Shown here: positions 9,587 to 17,992 of the stretch, one piece after another | How positions within the stretch are numbered: the stretch's first letter is position 1 | How the letters are laid out: every line of letters starts with the position of its first letter | Origin: Eubacteriales bacterium | GTDB lineage: Bacteria > Bacillota > Clostridia > Saccharofermentanales > UBA5734 | Assembly (NCBI GenBank): GCA_028685755.1 | Contig: JAQUDJ010000008.1 | Location: forward strand, 29,655-84,926 | Length of the DNA: 55,272 bases | Direction: 5' to 3' | Made by a program: the position numbers and the translations under genes | The notes under the pieces: model-generated | The model's database searches: none | Seen by the model: the letters and a program-made list of their open reading frames with translations, nothing else | What the model was told of the DNA's origin: nothing

Positions 9587-9612
9587 TAAGGTGCTCCTTC
9601 ATGTTGGATTTG

Positions 9613-9652
9613 ATCAGGTGCCTGGTGTGTTTATCAGGTGCCTGGTTTGTTT
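9613..9652. repeat. Two 20-bp direct repeats with GGTGCCTGG core
   Basis: ATCAGGTGCCTGGTGTGTTT and ATCAGGTGCCTGGTTTGTTT follow each other without a gap in the argC-argB intergenic space and differ at one base. Each contains a small CAGG/CCTG inverted repeat. The GGTGCCTGG core recurs in the palindrome at 48842-48882, so this may be a dispersed repeat family. Confidence 0.75.
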
Positions 9653-9656
9653 ATAA

Positions 9657-10715
9657 TCAGATGGAACCGCCTGCAGTTGTTAGCCCTTCGTTTTCCGGCA
9701 AACCAACCATCAAGTTGATTGCTTGTATGGCTTGGGCAGCGGCACCTTTGCCAAGGTTGTCGATGGCGCTGATGATCTTGACCTTGCCGGTGCGGATATC
9801 TGCTGTTACCGCAATATCACAAAAATTGGTATAGGCAACCTGGCGGGTGTCCGGATAATGTCCGGCTGGCAGAACACGGACGAAATAGTCGTGTTCGTAT
9901 GCTCTTGCGACTAATTCATGGAGACTTGCAGCCTCAACCGAGGGCACGAGGTCGGCATAGATTGTCGCCAACATCCCGCGTTTCATCGGCGCGAGGTGCG
10001 GGGTGAATGTAATCGCCAGCGGCTCATGTTGACCAGCGAGAAATCCGGCTTCCTGCTCGATTTCACTGGTGTGGCGATGGCCGATCACCCCATATGCTTT
10101 GTAGCTTTCATCTGTTTCACAGTAAGCAAAACTAAGGTCAGCTTTACGTCCTGCACCACTGACGCCAGATGTTGCGTCGATGATAATCCCGTCAGTCTTA
10201 ATGACCCCGGCATTGAGCAAGGGTTTTAAAGCGAGTAATGAACAAGTCGGATAGCATCCGGGATTGGCAACCAGTCGCGCAGTGGCGATCCGATCACGAT
10301 AGAACTCTGGCAAACCGTAGACCGCTTCAGCCAAAAGCTCGGGGTGAGGGTGGGTGAGCTTGTAAGCTTTTTCATAGACTAAAACATCGCGGTAACGGAA
10401 ATCTCCACTATGATCGACAACCCTAACCCCACGCGATAAAAGCTCAGGAACGACAGTCGCAGATACCCCGTGCGGTAAAGCAGTGATCACAATATCACAA
10501 GCATCGGCAATCGCATCGAGATCCATGTCACGCAAAACGAGATCACAGATTTTAGTAAAAGCAGGGTAGACCTCTGAAAAACGCTTGCCAATATAGCTCT
10601 GGGAAACGAGCGTAGTTAGCTCAAGGCGTCGGTGCCCAGATAGCAGGCGGACGAGTTCCATCCCGACATACCCTGTAGCGCCGATAATCCCGATGCGGTT
10701 TTTCTGATTTGTCAT
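9657..10715 (-). CDS. argC: N-acetyl-gamma-glutamyl-phosphate reductase
   Basis: NADPH-dependent reduction of acetylglutamyl phosphate to the semialdehyde. The 352-residue protein opens with the Rossmann motif GIIGATGYVGMELVRLL, carries the active-site cysteine in VANPGCYPT and ends with the LGKGAAAQAIQ and NLMVGLPE segments typical of ArgC. AAAGGAGAT precedes the ATG. It is the first gene of the leftward arg cluster, with ArgR-like sites about 50-95 nt upstream. Confidence 0.96.
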   Translation of the reverse strand: MTNQKNRIGIIGATGYVGMELVRLLSGHRRLELTTLVSQSYIGKRFSEVYPAFTKICDLVLRDMDLDAIADACDIVITALPHGVSATVVPELLSRGVRVVDHSGDFRYRDVLVYEKAYKLTHPHPELLAEAVYGLPEFYRDRIATARLVANPGCYPTCSLLALKPLLNAGVIKTDGIIIDATSGVSGAGRKADLSFAYCETDESYKAYGVIGHRHTSEIEQEAGFLAGQHEPLAITFTPHLAPMKRGMLATIYADLVPSVEAASLHELVARAYEHDYFVRVLPAGHYPDTRQVAYTNFCDIAVTADIRTGKVKIISAIDNLGKGAAAQAIQAINLMVGLPENEGLTTAGGSI

Positions 10716-10764
10716 ACTAATCGATCTCCTTTAACAATGTCCGCTCATCTATGATAATACTCGT

Positions 10765-10810
10765 TGCATAATTTCTGCATAAATAACGATAAAAATGCAT
10801 AATAATGCAT
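10765..10810 (-). promoter_or_regulatory. Tandem ArgR-like operator (ARG boxes)
   Basis: Two imperfect palindromes stand upstream of argC: TGCATAATTTCTGCA (10765-10779) and ATGCATAATAATGCAT (10795-10810). Both follow the short inverted-repeat, A/T-centre layout of ArgR/AhrC boxes, and paired boxes are normal for hexameric ArgR. ArgR itself is not in the window, so the assignment rests on pattern and location. Confidence 0.6.
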
Positions 10811-11185
10811 AAACTGTCAAAAATCAAGGTCGTTAAGGTTAAATGACACATCGTTGCACAAAGAAAAGCTTTTGTTTTAGTGCTAATGGCCGAAATATCC
10901 GTTTCTTCCCTCATTATAGCGTCCTAACAGCCTAGTCCGTAAGTCAATCTGATTAAAAGTAGTGAGTAAAAACTGGGCAAATGGCAACGGTACTGACAAT
11001 TTCAATAAACCTTTAGCATGCATCTTGTTGTGTATGCCGAAATCATCTTGCCTATGTCCAAAATAAACCGTTTAGTTTTGGTGATTTTCGCAACTAGGAA
11101 CGTTACCGAACGGGTGATATAGTCGTTTTATAAGATTCTTGACCCCGCACATCACATGTCTAACCAATATATGGAGGAATTTTTC
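10811..11185. promoter_or_regulatory. Divergent intergenic region between argC and the msmK-like gene
   Basis: This AT-rich stretch separates the divergent arg cluster and the ABC ATPase gene. A minus-strand TATAAT (10913-10918) may serve the arg operon but has no well-spaced -35. On the plus strand GTGATATAGT (-10 TATAGT, 11118-11123) forms a TGn-extended -10 for the ATPase gene, also without a clear -35. The minus ORF 10717-10914 runs across this region and the operator and is judged non-coding. Confidence 0.4.
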
Positions 11186-12298
11186 ATGGCTAGTGTTGTA
11201 CTTAAAAATGTTTATAAACGTTACGAAGGTAATGTCGTTGCAGTCAGTGATTTTAATATCGATATCGCTGACAAAGAATTCATCATCCTCGTTGGCCCTT
11301 CAGGTTGTGGTAAATCCACCACCCTGCGTATGATTGCAGGTCTCGAAGAAATCAGCGACGGCGAATGCTGGATTGGCGACAAGCTCGTCAACGATGTTCA
11401 GCCAAAAGACCGTGATATCGCGATGGTTTTCCAAAATTACGCACTATACCCTCACATGTCGGTTTATGACAACATGGCATTCGGCCTTAAATTGCGCAAA
11501 TTCCCAAAAGACGAGATCAAACGTCGTGTTTCTGAAGCGGCCAAGATTCTCGACATCACCCATTTGCTCGAACGTAAACCGAAAGCCCTCTCGGGTGGTC
11601 AACGCCAACGTGTTGCCCTCGGCCGCGCCATCGTCCGTGACCCCAAAGTATTTCTCATGGATGAACCGCTATCTAACCTCGACGCCAAACTCCGCGTTCA
11701 AATGCGCGTTGAAATTTCCAAACTACATCAGCGCCTGAACACGACCTTCATTTATGTTACGCATGACCAAACAGAAGCGATGACCATGGGTACTCGCATC
11801 GTCGTCATGAAGGATGGCTTTATCCAGCAGGTTAATAGCCCGACCGAGCTATACATGCACCCGGTCAACACCTTCGTCGCCGGCTTCATTGGCATGCCAC
11901 CGATGAATTTCATCCCCGCCAAACTCGCCGTTGCCAATGGCCTCGTAAACTTATCTTTCTACGGTTTCACCATTACGCTCCCAGAAAAATATTCTAGCGA
12001 AAGCATCAAATCCTACGATGGCAAAGAAGTCATTCTCGGCGTCCGGTCAGAAGCAATTACTGACGAAGCTTCCGTTGTGGCAGCCAATAGTGCTTGCACC
12101 TTTAAAGCACACGTTGATGTCGTTGAAATGCTCGGCGCTGAAACCTACCTTTACGTCACTTTAGGCGACATGAGCATCACCTGTCGCGTCGATCCGACCG
12201 AGAAACATTCACACGTTGGCGACAACGCTACCTTCGCGATTGACGGCAAGCGCATCCACCTCTTTGATAAAGAAACCCAGAGTACCATCTCGAACTGA
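11186..12298 (+). CDS. Carbohydrate ABC transporter ATPase (MsmK/UgpC/MalK type)
   Basis: Cytoplasmic ATPase subunit energising sugar importers. The 370-residue protein has Walker A GPSGCGKST, a Q-loop in VFQNYALYPHMSV, signature LSGGQRQRVALGRAI, Walker B VFLMDEPLSNLDAKLR, and a C-terminal TOBE/OB regulatory domain (about 240-370). The track start at 11156 is upstream of GGAGG (11173-11177); the ATG at 11186 is chosen. No permease or binding protein is adjacent, which fits the shared MsmX/MsmK ATPases that serve several importers. It is a single gene ending in a terminator. Confidence 0.93.
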   Translation: MASVVLKNVYKRYEGNVVAVSDFNIDIADKEFIILVGPSGCGKSTTLRMIAGLEEISDGECWIGDKLVNDVQPKDRDIAMVFQNYALYPHMSVYDNMAFGLKLRKFPKDEIKRRVSEAAKILDITHLLERKPKALSGGQRQRVALGRAIVRDPKVFLMDEPLSNLDAKLRVQMRVEISKLHQRLNTTFIYVTHDQTEAMTMGTRIVVMKDGFIQQVNSPTELYMHPVNTFVAGFIGMPPMNFIPAKLAVANGLVNLSFYGFTITLPEKYSSESIKSYDGKEVILGVRSEAITDEASVVAANSACTFKAHVDVVEMLGAETYLYVTLGDMSITCRVDPTEKHSHVGDNATFAIDGKRIHLFDKETQSTISN

Positions 12299-12345
12299 TC
12301 GCGATAACAGGGTCGGATGATCCAACGTATTACCCCACTATTCAG

Positions 12346-12374
12346 GGAGCTGCCTTCACGGCGGCTCCTTTTTT
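12346..12374 (+). terminator. Intrinsic terminator after the sugar ABC ATPase
   Basis: GGAGCTGCC (12346-12354) pairs with GGCGGCTCC (12360-12368) around TTCAC, followed by six T. The 9-bp GC-rich stem with T-tract is a clear terminator. Confidence 0.92.
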
Positions 12375-12531
12375 AGGCTAAAAAGCTATTTGTTTAAACA
12401 GTTGTCATCTTTTTGAAACATGGATTTGTAAAAATTCGTTATATGATAGAATAAGGCATAAGAGTGGGGCGGTTTGTTAACAAATCATGTCAAGCTTGCC
12501 CAACAGCCTGCAGTAAAGAGGGGTTTTTTGG

Positions 12532-13641
12532 ATGGAAGAGTTGAAGAAATGCATGCGTGAAGCAGCATCGATCCTCGACAAAGTTGCTGGTGTCCTGAAC
12601 GCGGACGCGGTGATCCTGGCCAGTACCGATGAGCAGCTTGAAGGACGCGAAGACCAAAATGCGCGAGCTGTGTTCTTATCAGACGAACCGATCGTAATTT
12701 CCGCTGGCAAAATCTACCAAAAGCTCAATGTCGGTGACAAAAACTCACTGACGGCTTTTATTGAAGGCACTGACAGTGTAGCCCGCAATTATTTAGAATT
12801 GCTGACACGTTGGATCCTCTCTGAGCTTAAAGAACCCAATACCGACGTTGAACAGGAAGCCTTCCTGAAGAACGTTTTGCTCGAAAATGAACTGCCTGGC
12901 GATGTGCCTTTAAAGGCTCGCGAATATAAAATCCAATACACGATGCCTCGTATTGCATTTCTTGTCCGCATCGATCATGCCGAAGAGGTTGACTGTTTAG
13001 AGATCATGCAAAATCTCTTTCCAGACCGTCGCTCGAGTTTTGTTTTGGCGATGGATGAAGAGACTATTGTGCTACTGACCGACTTCCAAAAAGACGATAG
13101 TGATTTCATTGATCGCACTGCAGCAACAATCCTCGATACAATCAATGCAGAATCAATGGCCAAGGTCCGAATTGGTATTGGGATGGTTGCTGATACGCTC
13201 AAGGATTCCGCCAAATCCTATCGTGAAGCTTCTTTGGCACTGACCGTTGGGAATATCTTCGAAAACGAAACCTACGTGATGCGCTACGACAAACTCGGGC
13301 TCGGTCGACTGATTTACCAGCTGCCCCCGACACTTTGCCACATGTTCCTTGACGAAGTATTCCCCAAAGGTGCCTATGAGTCCCTCGATAGCGAAACCCT
13401 TTTGACAATTCAGAAATTCTTCGAAAACAACCTCAACGGCTCAGAAACGAGCCGACAGTTATTTGTCCATCGCAATACGCTCGTTTACCGTCTCGACAAA
13501 GTCCAAAAAATCACCAGCCTTGACTTGCGCAGTTTTGATGATGCCGTGCTTTTCAAGCTTGCTTCAATGGTTCGTAAATACCTCGAAAAGCAAGAAAAAG
13601 GCTCGCTGAAAAATAATGCCAGCAAATGGTGGCATAGCTGA
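12532..13641 (+). CDS. PucR/CdaR-family transcriptional regulator
   Basis: A 369-residue regulator. The C-terminal 60 or so residues are the PucR helix-turn-helix: FFENNLNGSETSRQLFVHRN followed by TLVYRLDKVQKITSLDLRSFDDAV. The middle part (about 150-250) resembles the GGDEF-like linker domain of CdaR proteins (VRIGIGMVADTLKDSAKSY). The ligand is unknown; relatives sense sugar diacids or purine degradation products. It sits between the sugar ABC ATPase and ftsE; control of the neighbouring ATPase is possible but not shown. An AGAGGGG sequence precedes the ATG. Confidence 0.85.
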   Translation: MEELKKCMREAASILDKVAGVLNADAVILASTDEQLEGREDQNARAVFLSDEPIVISAGKIYQKLNVGDKNSLTAFIEGTDSVARNYLELLTRWILSELKEPNTDVEQEAFLKNVLLENELPGDVPLKAREYKIQYTMPRIAFLVRIDHAEEVDCLEIMQNLFPDRRSSFVLAMDEETIVLLTDFQKDDSDFIDRTAATILDTINAESMAKVRIGIGMVADTLKDSAKSYREASLALTVGNIFENETYVMRYDKLGLGRLIYQLPPTLCHMFLDEVFPKGAYESLDSETLLTIQKFFENNLNGSETSRQLFVHRNTLVYRLDKVQKITSLDLRSFDDAVLFKLASMVRKYLEKQEKGSLKNNASKWWHS

Positions 13642-13686
13642 TTTTTTCTTGATGGGTGACGAAATGATTATGGAGGAGGGCTCGTC

Positions 13687-14445
13687 TTGATTGAGTTCAG
13701 ACGTGTATCCAAGACTTATCAGACCGGCACCAATGCACTCCGTGATGTTTCGTTCACGATCGAAAATGGTGAATTTGTTTTTATCATTGGCCGCAGTGGC
13801 GCAGGCAAGTCGACGCTAATTAAGCTACTGACTTGTGAAGAACGTCCAAGCTCCGGACAAGTCCTGATGGACAAATTTGACGTATCCAAAATCAAACGAC
13901 GCTTTGTCCCCTTTTTGCGTCGCAATATTGGCATGGTCTTTCAGGATTTCCGCCTGATTCACACCAAATCTGTCTTTCAAAATGTAGCCTTTGCGATGGA
14001 AATCGTCGGGTCTTCGACCAAAGCGATCCGCCGTCGCGTACCCATTGTTTTATCGATCGTAGGTTTGCGCGACAAAGCGTTGGATCGGCCGCGGATGTTA
14101 TCCGGTGGCGAACAGCAGCGCGTTGCGATTGCTCGAGCCATGGTGAACAATCCGATGTTGATACTGGCCGACGAGCCGACAGGTAATCTTGACCCGACCA
14201 ATAGCGAAGCAATTATGGCATTACTCGAACAAATCAATCGCAGCGGCACAACGGTTATCATCTGCACCCATGACCGAGACCTCGTTGACCGCATGAAAAA
14301 GCGAGTTATCGAGATCGATGATGGACTCTTGGTGCGCGATGATTGCCAAGGTAGCTATGCACAGAGCAACCCTGTTTGCCAACCGTATATTAAACCTGTC
14401 GTCGGCCCCGTCGATGAACACATTCGACCGGAGGCCGTTTCATGA
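13687..14445 (+). CDS. ftsE: Cell division ABC ATPase FtsE
   Basis: ATPase partner of FtsX at the division site. The 252-residue protein starts with IEFRRVSKTYQTGTNALRDV, has Walker A GRSGAGKST, FQDFRLI, signature LSGGEQQRVAIARAM and Walker B LILADEPTGNLDP. A TTG start at 13687 is preceded by GGAGGAGGG with correct spacing. The C-terminal tail of about 25 residues is longer than in typical FtsE. It overlaps ftsX as ATGA, so translation is probably coupled. Confidence 0.95.
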   Translation: MIEFRRVSKTYQTGTNALRDVSFTIENGEFVFIIGRSGAGKSTLIKLLTCEERPSSGQVLMDKFDVSKIKRRFVPFLRRNIGMVFQDFRLIHTKSVFQNVAFAMEIVGSSTKAIRRRVPIVLSIVGLRDKALDRPRMLSGGEQQRVAIARAMVNNPMLILADEPTGNLDPTNSEAIMALLEQINRSGTTVIICTHDRDLVDRMKKRVIEIDDGLLVRDDCQGSYAQSNPVCQPYIKPVVGPVDEHIRPEAVS

Positions 14446-15332
14446 GAGCGACATTGTTGCGCCATTCCCTTTCCGAAGGCTTGAATAATCTAGTTCGTCA
14501 TCCCTTGGTAACATTAGCTTCAATTACCACGATCGCCTTGATGCTGTTTATGCTTGCAGCTTTTTCGATATTTTCGCTCAACGCCCGACAAATGATGGCT
14601 CGTGCTGGAGAGCAACCGCCAATTGAAATTACCTTAGACATTGGCATTAGCGAGGATCAGATTGCAAGTATTACCGCCGAATTAGAATCAAATACCAATG
14701 TCCGTGATTTTCAGATTTACTCGCCTGAAGAAAACTTTGAAACATTCAAGTCCAATCTCGGCCAGGATGAATTGTTCTCTGACTTTTCCGCCGACTATAT
14801 TCCCTATACCTACGCCGTACGGCTCATCGATCCGGCAGGTAGTCAAAATTTTAAAGACCAACTCGAAGGCCTCAATGGCGTCCGCAAGGTCGCCCTCGAA
14901 ATCCGAGTTATGGAATTTTTAAGCAAAGCGATTATCTGGGTTAATTACGCGACATTAGCAGCATTTATAGCCCTTGGCGTCATTTCATTTTTCATCATTT
15001 CCAACATGGTTCGAGTGGCTGTATTTGCCCGCGGCGACGAAATCAACATCATGAAATACGTCGGCGCAACGAACTGGTATATTCGCATCCCATACATCCT
15101 AGAAGGTGCCTTTGCCGGCTTAATCGGGGGCGGGGTTGCGTGGTTAGCAGCTTACCTCACGTACATGCGGTTGTTTGACTTGTTTATGACGCGCACTTTA
15201 CCCACAGATGTTTTGGCCATGATCCCACCGATTGGCATTGCCCAGATTATTTTGATGCTCAACCTTGGACTTGGTATTGGTGTCGGAGCGATTGGCAGCG
15301 CAGTTTCTGTGCGTCGCTACATTAAGGTTTAA
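14442..15332 (+). CDS. ftsX: Cell division protein FtsX
   Basis: Integral membrane partner of FtsE that passes ATPase-driven changes to cell-wall hydrolases. The 296-residue protein has an N-terminal membrane segment (about 20-45), an extracellular domain (about 55-165), then three membrane segments, with the FtsX permease motif RGDEINIMKYVGATNWYIRIP between segments 2 and 3. It lies between ftsE and a secreted coiled-coil M23 peptidase, the arrangement expected for FtsEX-PcsB/EnvC-type systems. Confidence 0.95.
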   Translation: MRATLLRHSLSEGLNNLVRHPLVTLASITTIALMLFMLAAFSIFSLNARQMMARAGEQPPIEITLDIGISEDQIASITAELESNTNVRDFQIYSPEENFETFKSNLGQDELFSDFSADYIPYTYAVRLIDPAGSQNFKDQLEGLNGVRKVALEIRVMEFLSKAIIWVNYATLAAFIALGVISFFIISNMVRVAVFARGDEINIMKYVGATNWYIRIPYILEGAFAGLIGGGVAWLAAYLTYMRLFDLFMTRTLPTDVLAMIPPIGIAQIILMLNLGLGIGVGAIGSAVSVRRYIKV

Positions 15333-15344
15333 GCGGGACTAACG

Positions 15345-16589
15345 ATGAAAAAAACGAACGTGCAAAATGACAATAGCAAAAAAGGGTTAACTGGACTTCG
15401 GACCACACGCCTATTGAGCTTTGCGTTAGTGATCACACTGACATTGGGAAGTTGGCTGGTCGTCCCACCGACTCAGGTTGAGGCTGCAACAACCAAGCAA
15501 GAACTCGATGCCGCGGTCGCGCAACAAGCATCGATCAGCAAAAAACTCGACCAGATCGAAAAGCAGCGAGAAGTTCTCAATAAACAAAAGAAAAATTTGA
15601 CAGGTGACCTTGCGTGGCTTAAAACGCGTTCGGCTGAACAACAAGACCTCTACGAAGAAAAATCCGCGCAGCTTCAGGCTGCATTAGAAGAACTTGACCA
15701 AGCTTATCAGGCCCTCATTGCTGCTGAAGACAAATTAGCCAACAAGCGTGAACAATATGTTCAACGTCTGCAGGCCATGTACGAGCACAAGCAACATTCA
15801 ATGCTTGAGGTTTTTCTAGAATCTGGGAGCATTCAAGGCTTTTTCACGACCATACAGATTATGTCGATTGTCGACGATACTGACGAACAAATGATTGAAG
15901 ACCTGCAATATGCGCAAGATGAAGCAACACTTGCCAAATATGCGGCAGACGCCAAAGCTGAAGAAATGGAAGGCGTTGTCACCCAAATTGAGGCAGATCT
16001 GGCCGAAATTAAAGCAAATGCGCAGACAGTGGCCACGGATCTCAAAAAAGTTGGCGACAATTTGGCCGCCCAGGAAAAAGCCGAAGACGAACTCAATAAA
16101 GAAGCCGAGCGGATCAGTGCGATGATTTATCAGCTCCAGCTCAAACTCGCTGCTGAGAATGCAGCGCGCAAGGGTGGTAGCTGGACTTGGCCAGTGCCTG
16201 GCAACACTCGGATCACATCCGCCTTTGGCTGGCGAATCCATCCTGTATATGGCTACAAAAAATTCCACTCCGGGATTGATATCGCGGCATCTCTCGGGAC
16301 AAAAGTCGTTGCCGCACGCGGTGGCACCGTTATCTTAGTCAGCGCCCCGGTCAACGGCCAAAGTTATGGCGGATGGGGTTACGGGAATTACATAGTCATT
16401 GACCATGGCGATGGCAAGGCAACACTTTACGGTCACCTCAAGCTCGTCGAAGTCTCTGTTGGTGACGGTGTCGACGCGGGCGACCGCATTGGCTTAGTCG
16501 GTAGTACTGGGACATCGACTGGCCCCCATTTACATTTCGAAGTTCGCGTCAACGGCAATACCGTCAATCCAAGTGATTACGTAGGCTGA
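15345..16589 (+). CDS. Secreted coiled-coil M23 (LytM) peptidase, murein hydrolase or activator
   Basis: The 414-residue protein has a signal peptide ending near residues 45-48 (SWLVVPPTQVEAATT), a long coiled coil (about 50-280, rich in E, K, Q, A), and a C-terminal LytM domain (about 300-414). The metal ligands appear as HSGIDIAA, HLK and HLHFEV, so the zinc site looks complete and the domain may be catalytic, unlike EnvC. Coiled coil plus hydrolase next to ftsEX points to a PcsB/EnvC-like effector controlled by FtsX. It starts 12 nt after ftsX. Confidence 0.93.
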   Translation: MKKTNVQNDNSKKGLTGLRTTRLLSFALVITLTLGSWLVVPPTQVEAATTKQELDAAVAQQASISKKLDQIEKQREVLNKQKKNLTGDLAWLKTRSAEQQDLYEEKSAQLQAALEELDQAYQALIAAEDKLANKREQYVQRLQAMYEHKQHSMLEVFLESGSIQGFFTTIQIMSIVDDTDEQMIEDLQYAQDEATLAKYAADAKAEEMEGVVTQIEADLAEIKANAQTVATDLKKVGDNLAAQEKAEDELNKEAERISAMIYQLQLKLAAENAARKGGSWTWPVPGNTRITSAFGWRIHPVYGYKKFHSGIDIAASLGTKVVAARGGTVILVSAPVNGQSYGGWGYGNYIVIDHGDGKATLYGHLKLVEVSVGDGVDAGDRIGLVGSTGTSTGPHLHFEVRVNGNTVNPSDYVG

Positions 16590-16606
16590 TCGCAAAAGGA
16601 GCTCAC

Positions 16607-17977
16607 ATGACACAACCTGAACACGAAAATACTTCGCTGGACGAGCAGCGCTCGACCGGTTCGTCCCATCGACGCCATGGATCTACTGGCAGATATGTTT
16701 TGACGGTGCTGATCACAATGATCCTAACCTTCGCATTGACTATCAGTGGCGGGTTTGTTATCTATCTGGCGATTGGAAACCCACTTGCGGGACTTATGAC
16801 CAAACTTTCACCAAGTTTGACTTCAGGTGCTGCTGACCTAACACTCGACTTATCTGATGACGAAGCGACCCGACTGGCGATCGCCAAATTCAAGGCGATT
16901 TATTCAGACATCGACCAAAACTATTATAAGGATCTGTCCGACGCCGAAATGGTCGAAGCGATGGCTCGCGGTCTTGTCAATGAGATGGATAGCCCCTACA
17001 CCATGTATTTGGGTGTTGAACAAACCCAAGAGATTGCCGACTCCATGGCTGGAAATTATGTCGGCATTGGCGCGATTGTTGCATTCAACGCCAATGGCAT
17101 TGTTGAAATCACAGAAGTTATTCCTGAAAGTCCTGCAGAAAGCGCCGGAATTCAGGTCGGTGACTTGTTTATGGCAGTCGATGACAAATCGGTCGAAGCT
17201 GTCCAGACTGTAACTGATGTGGCTATCCTCGTGCGCGGCGTGGAGGGCACTGAAGTGGCCCTCAAAATGTACCGTCCAGCGACCCACGAAACCCTTACCT
17301 TTAACGTCATGCGCAAACGCATTGTTTCGGCGAGTATCAGCCACAAAATGCTCAATGGAACGATTGGTTATGTCCGCATGTCTGAGTTTTCAAGTGGCTT
17401 AGCCGATCAATTCCGTCTAGCTGTCGATGAATTACAAGCACAAGGGGCTGTCAATATTGTTTTTGATTTGCGCAACAATAGTGGCGGCTTAGCTACAGAA
17501 GTTATCGATATGCTCGATTACTTGCTGCCAGAGGGTGAAATCGCACGGATCGAAGGACGCAGCAAAGGTATCCCTTTTAATGAAAAATGGACTTCTGACA
17601 AGTCGCAGGGCGTGCCCCCGACGATGCGATATGCGATCCTTGTCAATGAATTTACAGCAAGTGCCTCAGAACTTTTTTCTGGTTGCCTGCGTGATTATGA
17701 TTTAGCCGAACTGATCGGCGAACAAACCTTTGGCAAAGGCTCGGGCACCTTGACATACAACCTTGATGACGGTTCATCGATCAATGTCACGAATTTTCTC
17801 TATTATCTCCCAGACGGCGATTGTATTGAAGGTGAAGGCATTACGCCGGATCAGGAGCTAAGCTTACCCGAAGCAGCCCGCTACAAATCCATCCCGCAAT
17901 TGACTGTGCAAGAAGACAACCAACTCGCTGCCGCGATAGACTATTTACTCACGCAGTCTGGCGCGGGCCAGTCCTGA
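16607..17977 (+). CDS. ctpA: S41 C-terminal processing protease with PDZ domain
   Basis: A membrane-anchored serine protease. The 456-residue protein has a polar N-terminus, one membrane segment at about 29-52, a PDZ domain (about 145-220, ending near GVEGTEVALKMYRP), and an S41 domain with DLRNNSGGL, the catalytic serine in FTASASELFSG and the lysine in FGKGSGT. Relatives process or degrade extracytoplasmic proteins, including cell-wall hydrolases. AAAGGAG precedes the ATG. It follows the M23 peptidase by 17 nt, suggesting control of that enzyme, an inference from context. Confidence 0.94.
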   Translation: MTQPEHENTSLDEQRSTGSSHRRHGSTGRYVLTVLITMILTFALTISGGFVIYLAIGNPLAGLMTKLSPSLTSGAADLTLDLSDDEATRLAIAKFKAIYSDIDQNYYKDLSDAEMVEAMARGLVNEMDSPYTMYLGVEQTQEIADSMAGNYVGIGAIVAFNANGIVEITEVIPESPAESAGIQVGDLFMAVDDKSVEAVQTVTDVAILVRGVEGTEVALKMYRPATHETLTFNVMRKRIVSASISHKMLNGTIGYVRMSEFSSGLADQFRLAVDELQAQGAVNIVFDLRNNSGGLATEVIDMLDYLLPEGEIARIEGRSKGIPFNEKWTSDKSQGVPPTMRYAILVNEFTASASELFSGCLRDYDLAELIGEQTFGKGSGTLTYNLDDGSSINVTNFLYYLPDGDCIEGEGITPDQELSLPEAARYKSIPQLTVQEDNQLAAAIDYLLTQSGAGQS

Positions 17978-17992
17978 CCCAACGGCTTCAAG

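Noticed and set aside
10717-10914. 65-codon minus-strand ORF upstream of argC
   Set aside because: No ribosome binding site or family match; it covers the ArgR-like boxes and the leader of argC.
15816-16268. 150-codon minus-strand ORF in the M23 peptidase gene
   Set aside because: Antisense of the coiled-coil region, whose biased codons leave the opposite strand open.
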